A stretch of DNA of 64,000 nt, taken from positions 880,395-944,394 of the forward strand of contig CAJNOP010000003.1 in assembly GCA_905250075.1 (NCBI GenBank). Direction: 5' to 3'. The notes under the pieces were generated by a model. That model was not told where the DNA came from. It was given only the letters and a program-made list of their open reading frames with translations, and made no database searches. The position numbers and the translations under genes were made by a program. The stretch is from Rotaria sp. Silwood1 (taxonomy: Eukaryota; Rotifera; Eurotatoria; Philodinida; Philodinidae). Shown here one piece after another: positions 1 through 14,000 of this stretch (its first letter is position 1; every line of letters starts with the position of its first letter).

Positions 1-2032
1 TAACAAGTTAACGTATAAAATATAAATTAATACTATTTTATATTTTTATAATCTTCTCTATAGTAATAATAATATTAAAATCAAGAAATTTTAAAGCATC
101 ATAAAGAAAGAACATGGTTATACAAAAATTCGGTTCATTGAAAAAAAAAACAAACTCATCCTATTATCTAAGAATAAGATTAATAGTTCATAGAAAAGAA
201 CAATAACAAATTGACTATGAAGAAACTTCGATAAAAATTTCTTCTATTATTCTGATAAACAGTTACATTAACTTTTCAATGCTTTTTTTATTCTCGTAAG
301 AATTCATTCCGATTAAAAATTCAAATTTTTGTTTTTCTGTTGGTGTAGAAATAACAGAGAGTATTAGAACAAATTTTTTTTTTCACCACATAAGAAGTTG
401 ATGTGATTTATACGACTTCCAGTTCAGTATTGAATATAACTTTATGCATAATTGCACTTCTCACATTCAGTTTTTGTTGAAACTATTTCGACAAATTTCA
501 ATTAATATTGAAATCGATTTTGTACAAATCACATCGTTAATTATTTGTTTTGCAATTCTGTAAGTTTTATAACAGTTTAACAAATCGAACATTTTTTATA
601 TCAAAATACAATTTCCATTGTTTAATATTTTATTCAAATCTATAACTTAGAAGTCAACAATGACTATTCAATCTTTAATTGAAAAATGAATGGTAAGAAA
701 ACCACAAGTATCAACAGCAGAATATTATTTAAATTTTCTTTTGTTTTTCTTTTGAAAATATATTTAAAATGAGGAATTGCTTTCTAAAATACACCTTTTA
801 TCACAAAATCTATTAACTAGAATTCTACTACAATGCATAACATCTATTATTTTAATACAAACTTCATCGGCATAAATTATAATGGGTCAAGGATCTTTTT
901 CTTTTCATTTATTCATATAAATAGACATAAATGAGATGATTGTTCTGCAGAAAAAAAATGAATAATGATAAATCTATGATATAATACACATTTTACCTCT
1001 TAAATGACCACAGTCCTAGAACAACTAGTTTTTTATAGTAAAAAGAACGACTTTGTATATAAAACATCTGATGTATTCTTGTATGGCTTTGCTCGCATTC
1101 TTTTTCTTTAACACCAATACAAGTAATAAAAAGAAAAATGCATATTTGTATATACATATACACACATTGAACAATTCAGTAAGTATTACACCTGTAGGAC
1201 TATTGATAAGTATAGTGATTAAACGTGTTAATATTAAAAAAAGAAAAAATTATATCAATTAGATAAAGAAAGAAAATGACGAAGATAAGTGCAAAAACAG
1301 TTTTAAATTATCCAATACAACAATGTTAAGTGCCCTGCTTTTAGTCAAATGTAATTGTTGGAAATTTAAAAAAAAACGGATGACATAGTTTTTTTTTTAA
1401 AGTACCTTCTCTTTCTACTTTGCATAGCTTCAAGGTTGACATTGCTATAGACATGTCTAAGCACTACAGACTCTCGAAAATTCTTCAAGAGAGAAAGCAG
1501 AGGTAAAAAAAGAGGCAACATATGCATGTATATATACAAAACGAATAAAAACTTTCAATGCATTACATTTCTCTTTTTTTAAATTTATTCTCACATTTCT
1601 TCTCTTTCGAATGATTTCGATGAGACTATGTCCATATTCTCAGGTAATATGATCTTTTATTTTACTTCTTTGATTGATACTCTATAGGAAAGAGAGACTG
1701 ATTGATTACGTCTTCGTAGTAGTATTCAGTTTAGTTTTATTGAATATGCTATGATTTTCTTCTTTGTAATTTTCTTTCCAAAGAATATGTCAAAAATAAA
1801 AAATACCTACAGGCTTAATTGATCAAAACTCAGAAACAAAATTTCTATGATAGTTATTATACGTATATTTAAAAGAAACATATAGATATTCATATGGTAA
1901 CTGATGGTATGTTCATCATTAATCATAATCTTTAATCGATATAATTATCATTCAAATTTTATTCATAAATTTATAATTCTTTTATTTTTATTATATAGTT
2001 TGCAGGACGATACCTGTCAAACGCAATTGACA
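1..2032. other. Non-coding upstream region
   Basis: AT-rich sequence with frequent stop codons in all frames and homopolymer A and T runs. No open frame here has coding character. The last part must contain the 5' UTR or promoter of the large gene that starts at 2033. A pyrimidine-rich stretch ending in AG at about 1997-1998 (and a second AG at 2004) lies just before the first ATG and may be a splice acceptor for a leader exon or a trans-spliced leader. Confidence 0.5.
1998..2032 (+). promoter_or_regulatory. Possible splice acceptor / short 5' UTR before first ATG
   Basis: A T-rich stretch ends in TATAG at 1994-1998, and a second AG lies at 2003-2004, about 30 nt before the ATG at 2033. Either could receive a leader exon, by cis- or trans-splicing. 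The sequence alone cannot distinguish these. Confidence 0.3.
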
Positions 2033-5000
2033 ATGTCTAATAATGAATTTTACAATAAGGACATATCATCGAAAAAGAAAAAGAAGAATATTATGATGTT
2101 ATACTGTACTACAAATGGTACAAATCAATTAGATAATGTAGATGAACAAACGAAGAAGAAGAAAAAGATGTCATCATCGTCATCAAAGACACATAATCAT
2201 AGTGAATCATCATCAGACAAACGCCAACGAAAATTTTGGCATAAAGAAGGTTTGTATAAAAGTAAATATTCATACATATACATGTATGTATTTTTTTTTT
2301 AATATTCAAATTGATTCCCTTTTCGCATATTATGATGATGTTGAAAGAAATTATGCATGAAGAAAGAAAAGAATGTGCACAAAAAAAACACTACGCATCC
2401 ATTCAGTTAATGTACTTCACAAAAGCCAAATAGAGTTTCATATTGAATATACAGTATTCTCTAAAATTTGTTCTTTTTCGGTAGAAAGAAATCGAGGTTA
2501 AGTCTATCAAGATTTTTCTTTCGTTCATGAAATCATAAATATATTTCAAACTTATTGACGTTCTTATACATCTGAATTTGCTTCATTAATTATAATTTGA
2601 AAAATATATGTATACACATGCGAACACAAAAAAAGGGAAGACATTTACATTGATATTGTAACTTAATCATCTTCGCATGAGTTAGATTTGTGCTAAAGCC
2701 AAAATAACTGTAGACAGATGTTTTTATAAGCATATTGAGTTCCAGTTTCGTTTTTTTTTCTTCTCGATCATGATCGACTTTCAATGATGTTCTATTTGTC
2801 TGCCATCCATAAACAGTACGACTATTACAAAAACAAAAAGTGTCATATAAATGTCTATATTAGTAACTAACAAAAAGCATACAATACTTTTTTTTTCTCT
2901 CCAATGCAAATTACCTGCAGCGTAAGAGCGACATGAGCGATCAGAGAAGGGAAGAAAATTATTCATACTGATAATAAAACCTATACATATATATATATGT
3001 ATATATATATAGGCATTTTTTCAAACAGCATTTATAAAGTGTAGAACTATGTCATCTATATTCCATGGTTGTCATCAAATACCGAAACAAAATCGTGTAC
3101 GAACTAACTGGATTCCGTGTAAGTGTATCATGAATATTTTTTGCTAATCATTTTCAAGTGGTAAATTGAGAAAAAAATAAAGCTATATTGTCTCACGCTC
3201 AGTTAGATGGTATATCATGTGTGTGTGTGTGTGTGTAAATATGCAAATGTGCCATTTCGTCATCTGCACATATGCACATAGAGAATAATCAAAATCAGTT
3301 GAAGAAAAAAGAGAGAGAAACGACAAGAGAAAAAAAATGTGGGTGTGAGAATTTCGATGAACAAATAATTAGAATACGTATGCGGTTTTTTTTCTTTTTT
3401 GTTCATCGGTAATCGTTTCCGGGCAGACATAGTCTGTCTGCAAATATGTTAGTTGTTTGATCAAAATGAATCAATAACACAAAGCTCTGAATAGTATAGC
3501 ACATATATATCCGGTAGTGACTATCGTCATTATTAAAACTTTACTGGTCATTGATTGCTTTTTTGCATGAGTACGCAAATCGATCTGTATAATCAGTCTG
3601 AAATGTGTTCGTGTGCATTCGAGAATTTAAATTATTAATAAAAAAAAAAATCATTCTTATTTTTTCTAATCAATATTACACCGTAAAAAATCATCATCAC
3701 TTATGTACGAGAACTGAACTAAGAGACTTCGATTTGTAATTAGTGCTCGTAAGCATGTATGTGGACATAAATCTCTTATACTAGATGACATGAAGAAGAA
3801 AGAGCAAAAGAGAAAGAGAATGAGGAGAGAATAAAAAAACACACACACGCACATACGTATAGTGGACAATGATCGGAAAGCTTTGCCATACATTCTTTCT
3901 TCTTTTTTTTGCATCTTGATGTCATTACTCAGTGGGCGGTAACGACGGCAAACGAATAGTATTACCTATCATACATTACATTTTATACATAAGATTTGTA
4001 TCGAAAGAAATTAATGCTGTTGTTGTTTTACTTAAATACTACGTTATTCATCATTCGAGTGCCATTAGGCAATGTATCATTCGTACACTTAGATATTTTT
4101 AAATTTGAGTAGTAAAGAAAAAACAGAAAGAAAATATTATTCGTCGCATTTCTTGTAATTCAATGTTATGTTTCCGTCATTTGGTACGTTGGTGAATAAA
4201 ACAATACTTATCTTACGTGGTGAGTGAACTATTAAGATATATATATATATATTTAAATTTTGTTGTTTTGATTACATGAGACAATTGTGATTAATCGTAT
4301 AGGTAAACGAAAAAGGCGAGACAAAATATCTGTCTCGGCAATAATGAATAATGATAAGAATCTTGTTTTGTCGTTTTTTTTTATATATCGTTGCATATGT
4401 ATATATATATACTTAACAGATGAGCTATTATCAAGTGATGAAGTTATTATCTTTATGAGTAACAATTAAAGATCAAATGTCAAAGTAGCAAATGAAAAGA
4501 CAAAACACGCATGTGTCAAAACCTTTTTTTTTTATTGTCTATTACTAGAATCTATGTACATATATCAAATTACAAAAGACGTGTGTCTATATAGAGTTAT
4601 TATAGTTTATCATAAAAGTGAGAAATGTATAGTAGTTTTAAACAGTTCAATGGTATGTTTTTTTTATGAACTAGTAAATAATAGTTCCCTACTAACAAGA
4701 CAAAAAGAAAACCGGATAATCATTATTTACTAAAAGCATATTATACAATCACTCATTTATGTTTAGATAGTAGTTGTAACATCATACTATAAGTCAACTA
4801 TATCCCCAAGTAAACAATATTTTTTTCTTATATATTAATATAAATATATATATATATATATATGTATACATATATATAAACAAGCAATAGAAGATCTAAA
4901 CTTTTATTTTTCTCATAGCTTGATATTCAGACAAGCAAACTATACACGCATTTGTTAAGATTCTCGACCATGCTAATCAACTTTTTCTTTTCTTTTTTTC

Positions 5001-8000
5001 ATTGATGCATATGTTCGATATCGTTACAATCGAAAGAAAACACCTCAGTGTGAGATTGCAAATGAGAATCATTTTGAGTGCTTTATACGTGCTTCTTTTT
5101 CTTCTCTTTTTTTTTTGTCAATCATTAATGACTAAGGAGACAGACTATTGTTCAAGTATCTTTGATAATGACTGAACACTTGTCATCACTATCGTAATCC
5201 ATTCGATACGACAACTTCTGATGTCTAACTAACCACATGAAATTGATCGTTTTGACTTTTGTTTGAGTATGTATGACAAGCGAGGTATGTCGCTATATAG
5301 TATATGAGTGTTACAACATTCGCTTTCTCTAATTGAATTTGAGATGACGACTCGAGACTACTACACCGACTACTTGATAATCAGTGACAACAAAAGTGTT
5401 TGCATTCACCTGCGCCTGATTGAGCATCTGGCGCATTACATTATTCCATTTCTAACCTTGTGATGTCACTTTGTTTTAAAATATAAGTATAGGATCACAA
5501 AGAAAAAAGAAAAAGAAACTTCGCACAGATGTCTTAACAAACATAGTTAAATCCAATCGACTGAACAATGATGTAAGACAACAAAAGAAATCAAAAATCA
5601 AGGCTATATAATTCATTCGTTAACTTGTCTAGTTATTTCTACTATTTTCTTTTCGATAATTGCTAGATCAAAAACGATTTTTATTAAACTGCACATATTT
5701 GTAGCTATTACCTTATAACCCTGAATTGAATGACGAATATTGATTATTACATTGACAGTATATCCTTAATATGTATCTATTTGACTATCATTATTATCAT
5801 ACTATACATGAAACTAGATTAAGCGTTCTTCGATTTTTTTTTCTATTTCATCATAACTTTGGCCAAGGTTTTTTTCTGATGCGAGTTTAATCATTGATTT
5901 TGTTTTTCAATATATAGGTCGTCATTCAAAATCAAAAGCAACAGGAACCTTATCATCACCTATTAACGATTTGTCATCGACAATTTCTTCTTCTTCTTCA
6001 TCATCATCAACAACATCTTCATATTCAAATAATTGTTCATCCTCAACTGAATTAAAAAAAAAATCTCGTCCATATAGATTAGCTTCACCTTCTCGGATAG
6101 CAACAACAGCTGCACCACAATATCCTTCGTTATCAGATGACTCATTATCTGAAAAAAGCGAACAATTATTTCAAAATCAATATTTAAATTCAATATATGA
6201 ACCTAAAAAAGATTCATCTTCTCATCTAGAAACTCTTTCAGGATCATCAGCAATTAAATCACCATCAGTCTATTTAATTGAATTAAAAAATTCCAATCGT
6301 CCAATAAATTCATTTGGTTTAACAAAAACAATAACATATGTTTGGAAAAGTAGTTATTCTAAAAAATTCGATAATGATTTAAATCATTATCCAAAATATT
6401 CTGTTGAACAAGTACCACCTATTATTGATCATAATAAACGTTTAATACCAATATCATCACGTCATATTATGTTACAACGTAGTAAAATTGATTATTGGCA
6501 AAATATGGAAACAACAACAGATTCCATATTAGCATCATCATGTCAAAATCATATTGGTTCAGCAACAAATTTACTGATACCAACATTAGATAATCAAACA
6601 AATGATATAACACAAACAACAAATTCAAATGGACATATTATATCAATAACAACAACTCAACATCGTCAACCATCTTTATTAAATCAATGTCAAAATACAC
6701 AATGGAACATTGAAGGTGATGGTAAACAATTAAGGTATTCAAATCTTAAATGGTATAGTGCTGATCAATTACAAAAAGATAATCGTCTTATAACAAAACA
6801 ACGAACACAACAACAACAACAACAACAACAAACATCAGATAGTACAACAGATACAGGATCGTCAAGTGAACAACATAATCGATCAGCACCACCAATTCTT
6901 CAACGTACAACTAATACACATTTACATGAAGGTATGAAGAAAAAAAAAGATTAAAATGAAATTTATAAAACAATTTCTATCTGACATAATAACGGGTGCG
7001 GCAAAATAAATGGCCCTCTTAGTATTTTAATTATAACTTTTTTGCTTTTTGTTCTTTAGAGCTGATTGTTTTTCCAAAAGACGCGCCGTTAAATTCTCTA
7101 CAAAATCATAATCAAACTTATTTTTGTAGAAATTTATGGGAAAACCATTAAAAGGAGATAATATAGCACATAAAAATGACCCCACTTTCCAAGCTATTGG
7201 ATGTTCCATAATGAATGGCTGATGTTTGTATCACTTTTTTTTATTATTCAGCATGTTTATTTTAAAGACAAAGTATACCATAATTTGCAGCTTGAAAAGC
7301 TCTACAAGTTACATTAAAAATCTTATTTTATATATGCATTCTTTGTTTATAAAATGGACAAAATTCTGTGCGCCCAATTTTTGACGCTCCAAACAAGATC
7401 ATTTTTTGTTACACTACGAATTCGTTTTTTCTTAATTCATCTTTTTATCACTTAATAGGCTTCAATAAAAGAAAACAAAATATGCCACAAAATGCAGCGC
7501 GAAAAGCTCTACAATTTACAAAGAACAATTTATTTTGTATATGTACACCTTTTGTTTCTAAAATAAGCAAAATATTGTGCGACCAACAAATGATCCTGTT
7601 TGCAGCATCGAAAATTGGTCGTACAGAATTTCGTCCATTTTATAAACAAAGAATACATATATAAAATAAGATTTTAAATGTAACTTGTAGAGCTTTTCAA
7701 GCTGCATCTTATGGTATACATTAGTTTCAAAATAGACATGCTAGATGGTAAAAAAAGAGACGCAAACGCCAAAATACTGGCCATTCATTATGCAACATCA
7801 AATAGTTTGGAAAGTTAGATATTTTTTATGTGTTGAATAATTTTCGCTTAATTTGCTTTCTTCACTTTCTACAAAAATAAGTTTGATTATGATTTTGTAG
7901 AGAATTTAACGGCGCATCTTTTGGAAAAACAATCAGCTCTAAAGGACAAAAAGAAAAAATGTTTTAGTTAAAATACTGAGAGGGCCATTTATTCTGCCGC

Positions 8001-11000
8001 ACCCGTTATTTATAAAGGGCGATCAGAAAGTTTCGACCCTTGTCAGTAAATCGATGATATCTACAACAAGCTTCTATGAAGTTATTGACCAAATTATGTC
8101 ATTTTGTAGAGAAAGGTTAGAGCTATATTCTGAAAAAAAGATAGTTCAAAATACATAAATTCATAACAATGTTATGGTCATTTTACTAATCTTAAGTGAA
8201 AATTTTTAAGTTACATTTTTTGAAAAATTAAAAAAAATCTCGAATGTTTGAGTCCTTAAAGTCGAGCAAAATATTATATTCTACATGTTTTTAATAGATA
8301 CTTTTATATGATTCGATAGAGTTCGATAAGCTCTACAAGAATATAAATATCAAGAATCATTCGAATTCTGTTTTCAATGTAAAACTGGGAGAAAACCACG
8401 CAGATCAATGAAAATCTCGCATATGCTGCATGAGATAGTATGCTTAACTTTCAATAACTTTATTGGATCGATTGTTAATTGATGTTTCGAGATGCAGCGT
8501 AATAAGCTGCAGTTGAAAATAACACTTCAGAGTTACATGAGCAGGTGAAACACTCAACCAGCTGAAGCTATTCAAAACTCAGTTAACTCTTGGGAATATT
8601 TGATACATGAAATTTTTATTAGTCTTTCTGGTTTCCTTCAGGTTTTATATTGAAAATAAGATCAGATTTTTTTTAAATATTCATATTCTCGTAGAATTTG
8701 TCGAACTCTATCGAACAATATAAAAATATCTAGAAAACAATATGTCACTTAGGGTGTTAAAAGCAATTTCTGTTTTTGAAAAACATATCTCTTAAAAATT
8801 TTCACTTAAGATTAGTAAAATGACCATAACATTGTTATGAATTTATGTATTTTGAACTATCTTTTTTTCAGAATATAGCTCTAACCTTTCTCTACAAAAT
8901 GACATAATTTGATCAATAACTTCATAGAAGCTTGTTGTAGATATCATCGATTTACTGACAAGGGTCGAAACTTTCCGATCACCCTTTAGTTCAATTCATT
9001 TAACACCGTATATTTGTTATTATTTAATGTTCAGTCACATCAGCTAAAAGGAGGTGACCAAAAATGTAAATGAGTAAAAACAATAAAATGAGATATTCTA
9101 AAATTGAGCCAAAAGAAAATAACTAGACGATGAAAAATCTGCTTAGTTAATTGACGTGGAATAGTTATATAGCTATTCATACGATTAATTTTGGTAACAT
9201 AGCAACAATTCAGTCTATTGGTTCATATTGCTACAAAAAGGTACCGGAAATGAAACATTAACGTAGAAGGTTTTTTTTTATATATGGTTCGATAGAGTGT
9301 GACATACGGATAAAGAATATATGTTTTCAATTTTTTAGAATGATTTTTTGCGAGAAAATTTTTCAGTTTTTCAGACAACGTAGTTCGTCTGAAAAACCGG
9401 TCGGTTGTCAATTTTTTTTTGTAAATTTCTTTTGAATTTTTTCAATCTGTATGTTTGAAGTGTAGCGTAAAAAATTGAATCTAGGAAGTCATTTAACAAC
9501 GAGTTACTCATATTCAACTTTTCACGCTAGGTCTTCAACAAATAGTTTTGAAATAAAAAGGAAATGAAAATCTTGAAAACTTTTCAGTTATTAAAATTTG
9601 ATCTGTTTTTTTTTAAGGAAAATAGATAATCTGAAAAACTGACAATTTCTCTCGAAAAAAATCATTCTAAAAAGTGAAGATAAGCATATTCTGAATTAAC
9701 TTGTCACGCTCTATCAAACCGTATATAAACAAGTTTCTTCAATTTTTTTTTTGTGTCGAATACCTTAAAAGCCATTTAACCAAATAAAATTATGCACACA
9801 TAACATTTAATGTATTGTACATATCGAAGTTAAAAATCAGATGACAGTCTTTTTGTTTATAATTAACGAGACATCTATACTCTGTTTTGTTTTTTTTTCG
9901 TGTTTCTCTTTCTGTATAATTAAAGCCATGAGTCTTAATCTAATCTAAAGCAAAAGAAAATATTTTACCATATAAAAACAAATATTTTATTTTCAATCAT
10001 TTTTTTTTTCTTCATTATATTTTTCTTTCTTATGCAAATTAATTCATAAACATGGCAAACTCTTTCATTCGTGCTTCCCCTTTCTTGATTATATATCAAC
10101 ACCAATGTGCACCTGACACATGATGTTTTGTGTTTTTGACTTATTTCTAATAGAAAAGAATAACCAGATCTAATTTTTCAAAATGAATTTCGAGAAAATC
10201 TCGATATAAATCTCTATGACAACAAATAGTATACAATAATAACAATGAACAATAAAAAACGACAGGAAAAAAATATTAGAGTTTTATGAACCATTCATCA
10301 AGAGTTTTTATAATTTATTGCTATTTATCCTACATCATTAGTCCATGCTCGTCAAACAAGAAAAACGTGTATTCATTGTTCTCTATAATCTATTGATTTC
10401 CGTCAATTGATCTTCTACATTAGTATTTACTTAATAAAACAATATCATAAATCTCTGATTCATAGACAAAGAGAAATCTGATCATAGTTTGTTAAGGTAA
10501 AATTCCAAGGATATTTTGAATTCTTTTTAGTTTTTGAAACTATCTCAATGAATAAACAAAATGATTCCAATTTACCTGATTATACTATATTCAATCGTGA
10601 AATAAATAATACATCATCACCAATACAAAAAAATACTTCAACATCATCATCGTCATCATCATCATCACCATCAAAAAACAAAATTCAATCTTATGAAAAA
10701 ATACTTAATAAACCTTCAACGTGTTCTCCAAAACGAAAATTAAATTCCTATGCAAGTACAGATGAAGATGTTGATGAATTTAATTTAGATTGTTCAGATC
10801 ATATTGATCGTTCCTTGACAACAATTCAAACATATCGTGATAAATTAAATGCACGTTTACAAGCTGAACAATCTGATACAAATTCAACACGTCGACGAAT
10901 AACATCGATGGAATATTCTCAAAATACAATTGATTCAGGTGTTGATATATTAAGTGAACAAAAATTATTACAATCAAAAATTGATGAACAATATTCAGAA

Positions 11001-14000
11001 GAAACAACAAATCAAAATGATTTATTTGCTTTATCAGATGATTCATTACTTGATATTGAATCACCACAAATCAATGATTTATCACTTAAACCTATATCGA
11101 TCATTAATGAGAAATCAATATCATTAACTGAGGAGAGTAATGAAGGAAAAAGTTTTTTAACAGCTATAACTGATTTTCCATTGATTATTACAAGTGAACG
11201 TGGGCCATCAAATACAAGTGAACACTATTATTCAGCTGAAAGTGAATTTAATACATCATTATCATTTCAAAATAATGATACAAGTAATATAAATGAATAT
11301 GAAAATAATAATACTAATAATAATGATCATAATGAAATAAATAATCCTAATCTAGAAATACAACAAATATCATCAGAATATTCTCAAACAAATACAATTG
11401 ATATGAATGTTAAAATATCAACATTTGGTGATTGGATTGATCAAGTATTTACAACATTTCTTGCTGAAACAAATCAACAACAATCATCATCAACAAGTCG
11501 TTCATCATCAATCATATCAATACATACATCAACAAATACAATTGATACATCATCATCACAAGTTTTAACTGTTATTGAAAATAATAAAAATAATGAAACT
11601 TTAACAATTATATCAAAAAATTCAATTAAAACCGATAATAATAATCAAATGAATTTTTTACATTGTCGTTCACAATCATGGCCAAGTAATGAACAGCAAC
11701 AACAAGATGAGAAAAATTTTAAAGGTAATCCGTCTTGATGTTTTTTTTTCTTTTGTTTTTTCCTCACTCAGACAAAAAAGGAAATGTATATATGTGAGAG
11801 TGCACAGCTGTTGACATCAAGGTTACAATAAGATGACAATTATAGTTCAAAAATATATGCTTTATTTTATTATATTATAGAATTGTCAAATTCAAGTTTG
11901 AGCAATGAAAATATTGATTTAAATTCATATGAAAATGTTTCTAATAATGAAAACATTAATTCTATAAACGAACAAGATGTCAATAAACAATCAACATCAA
12001 TGCAACTGTCATCAATTGAAAATAATGATGAAGGTGAGTTTTTACCGTTATAACTAAACGATCAACGAGAGTAGAAAGCAAAAAAAGAAAAAAATACAAA
12101 GGAAAAAAAAGACGGAGAATAAGAGACGACATACTTCCTTTCACTAAAAATGTGTGCATGCCGTCGCTCTGGAATAACAAGGTGAGAGAAAGAACGAAAG
12201 AAAGGAAAATGTGCACTCAACACTTTTTCTCATTCTTCAATTTTTTTTTCTCCTGAGAAGACAGACAGGCTGTTCAATGATGGAGGTCAACTGCTGGCAT
12301 AAAGTAAGCAACAAACATAATAAATTAACTCCTTGTTGCGTTGTTTTTTTTTTTGTTTCATAGTAATGATTAATGTAAGAGAGGGAAAAAACTCGGATTA
12401 AAGAAAGCGTTGTTTTTCTTTTGTTTTGGTCTCAAATTTTCTTCAGAAAGAATGGAAAAATGAAACAGAAAAGAAAAAGAGTATATAGTATTTAATACGC
12501 CTACACATAAACTCATCATAATCGATTTAATGTGCGCATATTGTTGAATAAAATATGTGGATACTCGATCGTTGTTTTCAATCAAAGAGCACGGGCCGAC
12601 TGCCTATACTGTTCTCATTTAATGATGAGCGTCGGCTTTACCTGTTCAACATATTCTTTTTTTTTTTTCGTGCTCTTATTGTCTGACAATAGTCAAAATA
12701 GACACAAAGTAAACCATGCTAAAATGCTTGAACAATAGTCTATTAGATGAAGATGACCGGGGCGTCGACAGAACACTTGAAAATGCACACATATACACAC
12801 ATACATCTATCTACTTAAATAGGCTGACCATTGTAAGACGACAACCTATTGTGTATATATGTGTTTTTGTCTTTCTAGAGGTGATTAACAAGGAAACAAT
12901 GCAAAATAACTATCTTCATCATCATACAACAAGTAGTACGACTCCCTCTAATACCGATCAAATTCATATAGACGATGAAAATTTTTCGTTTTCGAATTTA
13001 ACAACTACAACCACAAATAATATTATTGATGACGTGGGAACGGTAGAAGAAACAGAACATATTGACGATGAAAAACAAACTGAAATTGGAGTCGACGATG
13101 ACAACAAAAACGACAGCCCACTTATACAAGTGGTAATACCAGATGAATCATCATCATTTTCATTCGATGAAGAATTTCTCTATTGTCAAACACCACAAAA
13201 TCAACATACGAATAGTCATGATTCATTACTTCAAGCTGATCATCATATAATGAACAATATAAATACAGCAGCATCATCAACAGATGATTTATCAAGTACA
13301 AATCAATTATCATTATCAGCATTTCCTTCAAAAGATTCGGCACTTGGTTTATCCGATGATAATTTAAATTGGATACAAACGAAACAATCTATCATTAGAA
13401 ATAATTATGATCATGATGATGACGATGATGTTGATGATGAACAACAAGAACAACAAATATCATTATCATCGTTATCAGTTCAATATGATAAAAGTAAATA
13501 TCAGTTAAATCTAATTGTTTTTTCTTTTCTATATAAAACAATTTAATTGAATATAAAATACGATTGAAAACTATGCATTCTTTTTTAAATAGTTATGATT
13601 ATGTAATATGTATGAAATTGATTGCTCTTATTTTTTACTATTTCTTTCGTTCTAATAGAAAAAAATAATACGCATAGGGTGTGTCCATTGAACCTCTTTT
13701 TTTTTCGCAAATGGTTCAAAATTATTTCGTACATACTAAAGGCTATATATGCTGTTATGCAGATTGTGTATAAAATAGCGAAAGAGATCATCAGAATAGC
13801 TCTTAGTCGTTTGTGCACTTATTGACTGCCATCTAAGTCGATTGTGTGTTGAATAAACTTTTACAATATTATCTCTAATATAATAAATAATACTATGATA
13901 TTCTGGTGATTCGTAATATGATATTTGAATAATTTCATTCAAGTTCAATTATCCTTGAGTATTTTCTCATTTCTTTTGCTTTTTCTTTCATTCTTTGTCT

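Larger units (their letters stand above)
2250..5917 (+). other. Intron 1 of the giant gene, no gene seen
   Basis: A 3.7-kb intron between phase-1 exons. It contains simple repeats (AT palindrome near 2980-3012, GT run near 3219-3236, TA run near 4841-4872) and scattered short open frames on both strands. Those frames have no coding character and lie in AT-rich, stop-rich sequence. No foldback element was recognised here. Confidence 0.55.

Noticed and set aside
7027-7664. Short open frames on both strands inside foldback element A (60 and 98 codons)
   Set aside because: They lie in the inverted-repeat arms and centre, have no transposase signature (no DDE/D residues in context) and their antisense partners are open for the same compositional reason.
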